From NCBI GenBank assembly GCA_002422545.1, contig DIWF01000037.1:72233-136232 (forward strand): a stretch of DNA of 64,000 nucleotides, in the 5' to 3' direction. Shown here piece by piece: positions 8,100 through 15,105 of the stretch (its first letter is position 1; each line of letters opens with the position of its first letter). Under the pieces are notes generated by a model, which was not told where the DNA came from, did no database searches, and saw only the letters and a program-made list of their open reading frames with translations. The DNA is from Firmicutes bacterium UBA6113. GTDB taxonomy: Bacteria; Bacillota; Clostridia; Tissierellales; Sedimentibacteraceae. The position numbers were made by a program, and so were the translations under genes.

Positions 8100-9206
8100 T
8101 TATTTACCAATTGCTCCGGAGGCACCCTTGCTCTTCATTATTTTATCCATGCCTTCGGTTGTCTGTATTGTTCCATCCTTAAACACCCACAGAGCTTCCA
8201 CACCATCAAGGGATTCAACAAGTGCCCTTCCTTCTTCATAAGGCATCAGGAATACAGTGGTAGAAAGATAGTCAGCTTTACCGGAATTTTCAGTTACAAT
8301 TGACACAGCCCTGAAGTAATCGCCGGGCATCAAGGTGACAGGATCTATCAAATGATGAACTCTTGTATCTCCAACCATGTAAAATCTCTGGTAATCGCCG
8401 CTTGTTACAACAGATGCATCTGTGAGGAACACTGTTTCCAATATGCTTTCATCCGATGTGCCAAGAGCACCGTCAGGGTTTTGAATTCCAACACCCCACT
8501 TATCTCTAATGCCGTCCATAGGTTTTCCGAAAGCCCGTATGTTTCCTCCTGCACTTATGATGCCTGATGTGAAACCTTCCTGCATAATTTCCTTAACAAC
8601 AATTTCTGTTGCATATCCCTTTGCAACAGCTCCCACATCCAGACTCATGAGGGGATCCTCAAGATACACTGTTGAGTTTTTCTCATCCACTATTACTTTG
8701 TTTATATCAGTGTGCCCGTTTGCTTCTAGCAAAATGTCCATAGGAGGAATCTTAGCATCAGCAGGATTTGCTTCAGCTTCATCTCTGTATTCAGACCAAA
8801 TCTTCAAAACAGAGCCCAAGGCCACATTGGTTTTCTTTCCTACAGTTTCGTACATTTCTTTTGTCATGAGGATTAAGTCAATTATTTCCTTATCGACTTT
8901 TACAGGCTGTATACCGGCATTGTCGTTAATGGTCTTTATGTTGTTCTTTCCTTCATAAGTGTTGTACTTGTCATATAACTGGTGCAGCTCTAGCATTCTT
9001 TCATGAATTTTTTCAGCATATCCGTTGAATTCTTCTTCTGTTTTAGCATAACCCACAACCTGCGTAACCGTATCAAAGGTATCTAAAAAAGTATAGCTGA
9101 ATTTATCATATACTTGCTCCTTTTCAGGCTCTTCTTGTTTTTGGCAGCCTGTCAAAAAAGCAAAAATTAAAATTCCTGTCATCAATATAGGAATTATTTT
9201 CTTCAT
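8100..9206 (-). CDS. apbE: FAD:protein FMN transferase ApbE (lipoprotein)
   Basis: A 368-residue exported lipoprotein with signal sequence and lipobox FLTGC (Cys21). ApbE attaches FMN covalently to a threonine of FMN-binding domains outside the membrane, using FAD. Family motifs include SLDVGAVAKGYA, ISAGGNIRAFG and the HLIDPVTLMP segment with the metal-binding region. The gene directly downstream of the FMN-binding lipoprotein at 9301 is therefore the likely modifier of that protein and of the one at 41153. A terminator (9269-9289) lies between the two genes, so apbE probably has its own promoter or depends on read-through. Confidence 0.93.
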   Translation of the reverse strand: MKKIIPILMTGILIFAFLTGCQKQEEPEKEQVYDKFSYTFLDTFDTVTQVVGYAKTEEEFNGYAEKIHERMLELHQLYDKYNTYEGKNNIKTINDNAGIQPVKVDKEIIDLILMTKEMYETVGKKTNVALGSVLKIWSEYRDEAEANPADAKIPPMDILLEANGHTDINKVIVDEKNSTVYLEDPLMSLDVGAVAKGYATEIVVKEIMQEGFTSGIISAGGNIRAFGKPMDGIRDKWGVGIQNPDGALGTSDESILETVFLTDASVVTSGDYQRFYMVGDTRVHHLIDPVTLMPGDYFRAVSIVTENSGKADYLSTTVFLMPYEEGRALVESLDGVEALWVFKDGTIQTTEGMDKIMKSKGASGAIGK

Positions 9207-9268
9207 ATTATCACCCTAGCTTATAATATCAAATATTCTAAATAATATCAATTATTTTATATAAATAA

Positions 9269-9293
9269 AAAGGGGCTACAAGCCCCTTTAATT
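9269..9293 (-). terminator. Intrinsic terminator after the FMN-binding lipoprotein gene
   Basis: Perfect 9-bp stem AAAGGGGCT/AGCCCCTTT with a three-base loop; on the minus strand it is followed by TTTATTTAT. Confidence 0.75.
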
Positions 9294-9300
9294 TCATTTA

Positions 9301-10665
9301 TTATCTTGCGTTTGCTGCTGCTTCCTTAACAACTGACTGGTAATTTTCAACAGAGATTGTTACTGATGATGTCAATTCAGGTACATCTGGAACTGCTTTG
9401 TGGTTTTCATCTCTTTGTTTAACTGTCAATCCAGTGATTTCTTCGATAGATTTTCCAACCATCCACTCTTCAAATGCTTCCATTTGTTCGAACCATTCTT
9501 TGCCTATGGATGAAGCCTTAACCATTCCGTATCCTTCTTTGATTTCTTTCTTAGTTTGATATTCTGCTGCTCTGTCAGAAGTTACAACACCGTTTGCATC
9601 AAAGTTGATTTTAACTTGAGCTGTATCTACTATTGTACCAGCAACTTTTCCATCAGCTGTCAAAGCCGTTGCAGACATGTATGTATCAGCCTGAGCTACT
9701 GGAAGAACATCAGCTGTCTTGTCTTTTGAACTTCCTATATGAGTTTCAACTCCAAGTCCTACCTTTTCAGCACCTGCTACATCCTGTGCGTTTGTCCAAG
9801 CTTCTTCAACTGCTGCAAGGTAAGCATCTACAGAAATTGTAACTGATGAAGTCAATTCAGGAACATCTGGAACTGCCGGATGCGCTTCATCTCTTGCTTT
9901 AACTTTCAATCCAGTGATTTCATCCATTGTCTTGCCGATCATCCAGTTTTCAAAAGCTTCAATTTGTTCAAACCATTCTTTGCCTATGCTTGATGCTTTA
10001 GCCATTCCGTAGTCTGGTCCCAAATCTTTCTTTGATTTAACTTCAGCGGCTCTGTCAGTAGTAACTTTCAGATCTTTGTCAAATGCTATTTTTGTCTGAG
10101 CAACATCTATTGTAACGCTGGCAACTTTGCCTTCAGCGTCAAATCCAACTGCAGCCATTGTAACATCTGCCTGACCAGCTGCTGTTGCATCAGCAGTAGC
10201 ATCTTTTGATTTTCCTATTTCAATATTTTGTCCTAAACCAAATTTGACAATAGGTCCTGCTTCTCCAACTGGCGCCGGTGCTGGTGCTGGTGTTTCAGCA
10301 GGTTTTTCTTCTGCAGGATATGGATATGCTGCAGGGTCAAGAGCGTTGTTAACTGCATATATTATTGCGTTGCTTGTGTAAGTAGCGCCTGCAATAACAT
10401 CTACGTCAGTTGAATTAGCTTCAACTATTTTTGCAGGAAGTTGTTCAATCGCGTTTGAACCAATTCCGGCTGTTTCTTTTTCTCCTACTGCTACAACGCT
10501 GGTGATTTTGTCACCTTCTTTTGTTACAGTAACAGTAACATCTCCGCCAAAGCCTTCGCCTGTTCCTGTTAAAGTTTCAGCTGCAGGAGCTTCTGTCTTT
10601 GTTGCACATCCAAATAAAGATGTTACCATCAATAACACCAATACCAAAGATAATCCTTTTTTCAT
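9301..10665 (-). CDS. FMN-binding domain lipoprotein with internal duplication
   Basis: A 454-residue lipoprotein (lipobox SLFGC, Cys20). Residues about 35-108 form an FMN_bind domain with DVIAGATYTS, which matches the ApbE flavinylation consensus, so Thr95 is the likely FMN attachment site. A Pro/Ala linker leads to two tandem copies of a ~150-residue domain (about 141-294 and 300-454) that share DRAAE, YGMAKASSIGKEWFEQ, EITGL and VPDVPELTSSVTISV. I do not know a function for the duplicated domain. With ApbE next door, a role in flavin-based electron transfer at the cell surface is inferred. The ATG at 10665 has GGAGGGTATC upstream. Confidence 0.85.
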   Translation of the reverse strand: MKKGLSLVLVLLMVTSLFGCATKTEAPAAETLTGTGEGFGGDVTVTVTKEGDKITSVVAVGEKETAGIGSNAIEQLPAKIVEANSTDVDVIAGATYTSNAIIYAVNNALDPAAYPYPAEEKPAETPAPAPAPVGEAGPIVKFGLGQNIEIGKSKDATADATAAGQADVTMAAVGFDAEGKVASVTIDVAQTKIAFDKDLKVTTDRAAEVKSKKDLGPDYGMAKASSIGKEWFEQIEAFENWMIGKTMDEITGLKVKARDEAHPAVPDVPELTSSVTISVDAYLAAVEEAWTNAQDVAGAEKVGLGVETHIGSSKDKTADVLPVAQADTYMSATALTADGKVAGTIVDTAQVKINFDANGVVTSDRAAEYQTKKEIKEGYGMVKASSIGKEWFEQMEAFEEWMVGKSIEEITGLTVKQRDENHKAVPDVPELTSSVTISVENYQSVVKEAAANAR

Positions 10666-10707
10666 GATACCCTCCAAATATGATAAATTATGTTAAATCA
10701 CTCAGTA

Positions 10708-10736
10708 ATTATATCACATTGTTTACAAGTTGACAA
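10708..10736 (-). promoter_or_regulatory. Promoter of the FMN-binding lipoprotein gene
   Basis: Minus strand TTGTCA (10731-10736), 17-base spacer, TATAAT (10708-10713), about 42 bases upstream of the start codon. Confidence 0.65.
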
Positions 10737-10855
10737 TATTTCTGTAATATTTTGATAATTTTAAAATTTCTTGTTAAAAATGTTAAAAGTGTTTTTAGTG
10801 TTCATAAATTAGGATTGTATCAATGTTGCTGCAAATTTTGTCGAATATTTTAAAT

Positions 10856-10893
10856 AAATGGCAGCCATGTATTTACCATGACTGCCACTTATT
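10856..10893 (-). terminator. Terminator after the beta-propeller protein gene
   Basis: Stem GTGGCAG-CATG / CATG-CTGCCAT with a seven-base loop, followed on the minus strand by TTTATTT. It lies just past the stop codon at 10904. Confidence 0.65.
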
Positions 10894-10903
10894 CCATAAT
10901 TGT

Positions 10904-13129
10904 TTAATAAATATTTAACTCATTGATTTTTTTGTTTGTGGTAATGCTGTGAATCTGCATTTCATTTTCAGAAAATGTGTAAATGTAATCACCGATATAT
11001 ATTATTCTGTTTACTTCATAGCCGTAGAGATATTCTTCACCTTCCATATGTGATATCCTTGTTTTATAACTTATGTTGTTTATGTCTACATTGTACACAT
11101 ATGCTCCGTTGAAATCAGTCTTGTAGTTGTCTGTAGTCCTGTTGATTGGAAAAGCCATGATACCCTTATTGAGTGAGAACATCAGTGCCTTGTGATTGTA
11201 CAGAAGTTCCGAGTATGTTCCTTGTTCTCCTATAACCTCTGTGAATGTTTCCTTTGGATATTTAATGTCGGATACATCAAACAAGGACAGCTTAAAGCCA
11301 CCAGTTACAATTCCACCCCATTCGCTCACCTTTGTATCATATCCAAATCCAAGTATGTGATTTTCATCAACAATGTGAAGGTATGTGCTGTAGCCCGGAA
11401 TTTTCAGCATTCCTGCAGTCTTTGGATTTACGGGGTCCGATGCATCAATTACATAAAGAGGGTCAACTTGCCTGAATGTAACCATGTAAACCCGGTCTCC
11501 TGCGAAGCGTGTGCTGTAAATTCTTTCGCCTGGAGCAAGCCCTTCCAGCCTTCCTTTTATTTTTAAATTCTCATCAAGAATGTACATGTTGTTTTTTGAA
11601 GTTTCATTCCACATTTCTCCAGTGGTGGTGGCAATTCTAAACAATCCTTCATGTTCATCCATGGAAAACTGGTTTATTATTGTTCCTGGCACCTCCCCCT
11701 GGGTTGCAACATTTATATTACCTCTCTCAAGCTCATATTTGTAAACTACTGTACTTGTTGAATATCTAGGGCTATAAAGCTCTGTCTGTTTTATGTTGTA
11801 ATCATATGAATAATCAGCAACAGCTGCATAAAGGCTGTCCTCGGAAACATAAATTGTGTCCGAACCCCCAAGGTACACATCAACGTCAGGTTCAACCGAT
11901 GAATCATTAAGGTCAATTCCTGCAGTGTACATGTATCTTGAATCTATATAGTTTGGAAAATATCTTATATTATCATATGTAAATTCATGTTTTTCATTTT
12001 TTATTACATTAGTATAATAAGGAAGAGACACATCCTGTCTGTCATAGTAAATATTTAAAGACTTTGTTGTCACCAGGTACATGTATCCGTTTATTTCCCT
12101 TCCTGAAAGGTAGTTTCCGTCAAGCAATAGCTCCCTTTGAAGAACAGGCTTTTCACCATTGGAAATGTCATAAACAAGCACATTTGTCCTGTCATCATAG
12201 TAACGAGGAGGCATGATGTAGTCAACAGCCTTGTCTTCAGCCGACACTGCTGGTTCTTCATATCCCTTCATTATATAATAGAAGTTGTTTTGTCCTATGA
12301 CTACAAGCTTGTTGTTGTAAATGTAAATTTCACTTATGCTTGTGTTTTCTGGGACATTTACAGTTGATACAACCTTAGGATTTAAGGGATTTGAATCTAT
12401 TATCTTAAGTTTTTCGCCTGTTTTTATGTAAATATATTTTCCATCATTTTTAATTATGTCACCTTCCTGGACTCCCTCAACCTGCACGTTTGTATCCGAA
12501 TGATCCGGTGATGCTCCTGCTTCCTGTGGCGCTTCCTGGACTGCTTCTTCCTTGTCAATTGTACCAGAATCTTCTGCTGCAACAAATCTGTCCGTCCACA
12601 AATAGCTGTACAGCTTTGAATTGTATTCAAGAAGTGCAATGAGATTCTCCTTGGAACCAACCGTCTTCAATACGTCTTTATTTTCGAGAACAGATGTATT
12701 TTTTGTTATGTAAACTGAATTTGTACTACCATCCCATCTTACATCATGTCCAAGATTTTCACTTATGAACCTCAGTGGAGCAAAGGTCCTGCTGTTTATC
12801 ATCATTGTGGCAACATCAATATCCTTGATTTCGCCATTTACCATAACCTTGTTCTTATTGAGGAGCATTTGTATTTCATTGTTGTCATCTTTTATGACAA
12901 CTTCCTGAATAGTTTTGTTCCAGTCAACTCTAGCTCCAAGTTTTTCAAAAACACCTCTTAATGGAACGAGGGTTCTTCCTTCTTCAATAAAAGGATCCAC
13001 ATCAAAATCTACTTTTTCATTGTCAACATACACCGCCACTCTGTCTTGAGCAAAAGCAGAAAATGCAAAACAAAATACAAAGACAACGGCCATTATGAAA
13101 ATTTTCTTCATTAATTTAATAGTGTTCAT
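10904..13129 (-). CDS. Secreted protein: copper-amine-oxidase-like stalk domain plus beta-propeller
   Basis: A 741-residue exported protein. A signal peptide ends near FSAFAQD (residue 28). Residues about 30-145 form a copper-amine-oxidase N-terminal-like stalk domain with the hallmark EEGRTLVPLRGVFEKLGA and NSRTFAPLRFISENLG repeats, a module used by Firmicutes for surface proteins. The remainder (about 200-735) looks like a beta-propeller of the kind grouped as 'beta propeller domain' with repeated VIDASDPVNPK, LFDVSDIKYPK and VYDISNGEKP segments. Its role is unknown; no catalytic residues stand out. The ATG at 13129 follows GGAGG. It appears monocistronic, with terminators on either side. 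Confidence 0.82.
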   Translation of the reverse strand: MNTIKLMKKIFIMAVVFVFCFAFSAFAQDRVAVYVDNEKVDFDVDPFIEEGRTLVPLRGVFEKLGARVDWNKTIQEVVIKDDNNEIQMLLNKNKVMVNGEIKDIDVATMMINSRTFAPLRFISENLGHDVRWDGSTNSVYITKNTSVLENKDVLKTVGSKENLIALLEYNSKLYSYLWTDRFVAAEDSGTIDKEEAVQEAPQEAGASPDHSDTNVQVEGVQEGDIIKNDGKYIYIKTGEKLKIIDSNPLNPKVVSTVNVPENTSISEIYIYNNKLVVIGQNNFYYIMKGYEEPAVSAEDKAVDYIMPPRYYDDRTNVLVYDISNGEKPVLQRELLLDGNYLSGREINGYMYLVTTKSLNIYYDRQDVSLPYYTNVIKNEKHEFTYDNIRYFPNYIDSRYMYTAGIDLNDSSVEPDVDVYLGGSDTIYVSEDSLYAAVADYSYDYNIKQTELYSPRYSTSTVVYKYELERGNINVATQGEVPGTIINQFSMDEHEGLFRIATTTGEMWNETSKNNMYILDENLKIKGRLEGLAPGERIYSTRFAGDRVYMVTFRQVDPLYVIDASDPVNPKTAGMLKIPGYSTYLHIVDENHILGFGYDTKVSEWGGIVTGGFKLSLFDVSDIKYPKETFTEVIGEQGTYSELLYNHKALMFSLNKGIMAFPINRTTDNYKTDFNGAYVYNVDINNISYKTRISHMEGEEYLYGYEVNRIIYIGDYIYTFSENEMQIHSITTNKKINELNIY

Positions 13130-13229
13130 TCATGCACCTCCCTAATTATTTGTAATATATTAGACGATTTGGAAATTGATTTGTTCCTAATTTATATACC
13201 ATCATTATTAATATATTAAACAAAAATAT

Positions 13230-13253
13230 AGTAGGAAAGAGAACTTTCCTACT
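13230..13253 (-). terminator. Hairpin downstream of the DUF1540 gene
   Basis: Stem AGTAGGAAA/TTTCCTACT with a six-base loop; on the minus strand TATATTTTTG follows. It is a second hairpin behind the stronger one at 13261-13279. Confidence 0.5.
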
Positions 13254-13256
13254 ATA

Positions 13257-13280
13257 TAAAAAAGGATGCATTGCATCCTA
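13257..13280 (-). terminator. Intrinsic terminator of the DUF1540 gene
   Basis: Stem AGGATGC/GCATCCT with a three-base loop, followed on the minus strand by TTTTTTATA. It is directly after the stop codon at 13287. Confidence 0.75.
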
Positions 13281-13286
13281 TTTCTT

Positions 13287-13595
13287 TTAATCTCTGAACG
13301 TGCTGCAGCATGTTTCTTCGGGAACCGCTGCGTTCCTGCCGTTAACAAGAATGTTTGCGGCGTTGCAGTGTTCTGATTTGTTGTAAATACATTTCATTGC
13401 TTCGCATTTGATTTCTGTGTCGCTTTTAGGCTCACTTACTGAACTTCTTATTCCTGGTTTTTGCTCAATAAAAGTGTTGCAGTTTGTAAGGCGACTTTTC
13501 TCGGCCTTTTTTCCGTCAACTTCAATGGAAGGTGCCGTACATCCCTGTCTATTGTTGAAATAACAGTTTGTGACCGTGCAATTTATCTGTGCCAT
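13287..13595 (-). CDS. Protein with two DUF1540 cysteine-rich domains
   Basis: A 102-residue protein made of two copies of the DUF1540 module: residues 4-42 (INCTVTNCYFNN, then GCTAPSI and TNCNTF) and 62-100 (IKCEAMKCIYNK, then HCNAANI and CCSTF). Each has the spaced Cys pattern C-x5-C-x7-C-x(n)-C suggesting metal binding. DUF1540 proteins are common in spore formers and other Clostridia, but their function is not established. The ATG at 13595 follows AAAGGGGATTATT. Confidence 0.8.
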   Translation of the reverse strand: MAQINCTVTNCYFNNRQGCTAPSIEVDGKKAEKSRLTNCNTFIEQKPGIRSSVSEPKSDTEIKCEAMKCIYNKSEHCNAANILVNGRNAAVPEETCCSTFRD

Positions 13596-13660
13596 AATAA
13601 TCCCCTTTCATCTGATTTTTCTTAGTTTGACCGGATGAAAGATTATTATGCTTAATTTCC

Positions 13661-14734
13661 TTAATTTCTGTAATATGCCAGGAGCAAATCAACCATCCTG
13701 CCGTAACTTTTGACTCCATCCTCCTGGTTGTTTGCCTTCAGATATGCATCATTTATGTTGTTTGAAATTTCAGCAACCTTTGTGTTAAAATTTTTCCAGT
13801 AATTCCATGAGAAAATCATGTCATTTTTAACATCTTGAGAATATGTGTCCTTGAGACTTGCGTAGGCGTCTGCATCTTCTGCATACAGAGCGTTCATGCT
13901 GTAAGTAAGGGCAAGCATAGTCCCGCTGTATGCAAAATCTTCAAAACCTGAATTTATGCATGATAGATAAGCGATGAAATTGGCTTCGTCTTCCCTCATG
14001 AATCCTCTCAAATGCACCAGCTCGTGAAGCATGGTTGCAGGAATCTGATAGGGAGGAATGTCAACATTAACATTCGCTTCAAATGTGTATGGGAAAAACA
14101 CCCCTGTTATATTCATGTGAGACATAGCTCGAGACATCTTCACAGGCTTTGGTGCAGGATAATTTCCCTTAAGGACACTATACTCTTTTGCAATGTTATC
14201 AAAGGAATCTCTTGCTCTTTGTGCAGTGCCGAAATAATTCCGGTCGAAAAGCTCTGCAGTGTTGTTTTCACCTGTTGTTAGACCTGAACGGAGGTTATTT
14301 GCATCATGAATTAATATCTCGCACAAAGCTATGAGATCTTCCTTGGATGATTCCTTGATTTCGAGGCCGCTGTAAAATGTGAATTCGTATCTTGAATAAT
14401 TGATTCCGCAGAAAAGCACGAATAAAAAATAAAACACTGATACAAAAGACAATATATTTGCAGCATATTGCTTGAAAAAATCAGCAGTCCTGTGTTTTAC
14501 AGAGTTTACAATCATTGATAACGTATAAATGACCAGCAGGACAACAATCAATAGGATTATTATTTCAGCTGCGGAAACAGATGTCTTGGACGATAAAAAA
14601 CTTATTGTTTCTGCAAATACAGGATATATTTCAACAGCATAAAACTCTGCAAAACTCATATAGTGTCTTGCATACAAAGTGAGAAAAATAGAAACAGGAA
14701 TCAAAAATATAAATGAAATTCTTTTTAAATTCAT
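13661..14734 (-). CDS. DUF3810 membrane protein with zinc-protease-like motif
   Basis: A 357-residue protein with three N-terminal membrane segments (about 5-22, 55-80, 92-112) and a large C-terminal domain. ATMLHELVHLRGFMREDEANF contains HELVH plus a downstream glutamate (EDEANF), the arrangement of a zincin metallopeptidase, and is the hallmark of DUF3810. Substrate and role are unknown. The gene stands alone on the minus strand between DUF1540 and copA. The ATG at 14734 has AAGG upstream at moderate distance. Confidence 0.82.
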   Translation of the reverse strand: MNLKRISFIFLIPVSIFLTLYARHYMSFAEFYAVEIYPVFAETISFLSSKTSVSAAEIIILLIVVLLVIYTLSMIVNSVKHRTADFFKQYAANILSFVSVFYFLFVLFCGINYSRYEFTFYSGLEIKESSKEDLIALCEILIHDANNLRSGLTTGENNTAELFDRNYFGTAQRARDSFDNIAKEYSVLKGNYPAPKPVKMSRAMSHMNITGVFFPYTFEANVNVDIPPYQIPATMLHELVHLRGFMREDEANFIAYLSCINSGFEDFAYSGTMLALTYSMNALYAEDADAYASLKDTYSQDVKNDMIFSWNYWKNFNTKVAEISNNINDAYLKANNQEDGVKSYGRMVDLLLAYYRN

Positions 14735-14860
14735 ATTGATCCTTTCTTATACCGTTATATATACATTATATCATAATTTTAATTTCTATGTATTAATATT
14801 TGTTATTATGTTTTTAAATAAGGTATTTTTTTGTAGACAACTTTTAAAGTTACAAAAAGC

Positions 14861-14887
14861 AAAAAGGCAGCAATCAAACTTGCTGCC
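14861..14887 (-). terminator. Intrinsic terminator of the csoR-copA operon
   Basis: Stem GGCAGCAA/TTGCTGCC (14866-14887) with a six-base loop, followed on the minus strand by TTTTTGCTTTTTG. It starts nine bases after the copA stop. Confidence 0.8.
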
Positions 14888-14895
14888 CCTTTATA

Positions 14896-15105
14896 CTATT
14901 TTACTTCTGTAACTTCATATCCTGCTTCTGTAACTGCATTTGTAAGAGATTCTGTACTTACTTCTTTTGACAATGTTACTTCAGCTGTCTTGTTGTTTAA
15001 ATCCACAACTGCATTGTCAACTCCATCAACATTCTTGAGTGCCTTTTCAACTGCTGCCTTGCAGTGTCCGCAGCTCATTCCTTCAACTGTTAAAACCTTG
15101 TTCAT
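14896..15105 (-). CDS. CopZ-like copper chaperone, in-frame internal start within copA
   Basis: The last 69 codons of copA begin with ATG at 15105, which has GGAGG (15113-15117 in minus reading) seven bases upstream, as good as the start sites of independent genes here. The product MNKVLTVEGMSCGHCKAAVE has exactly the length and fold of CopZ, with the metal-binding Cys pair CGHC. It could therefore be made both as a CopA tail and as a free chaperone. The likely origin is a copA-copZ pair whose intervening stop was lost. Free production is inferred from the ribosome binding site only. Confidence 0.6.
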   Translation of the reverse strand: MNKVLTVEGMSCGHCKAAVEKALKNVDGVDNAVVDLNNKTAEVTLSKEVSTESLTNAVTEAGYEVTEVK

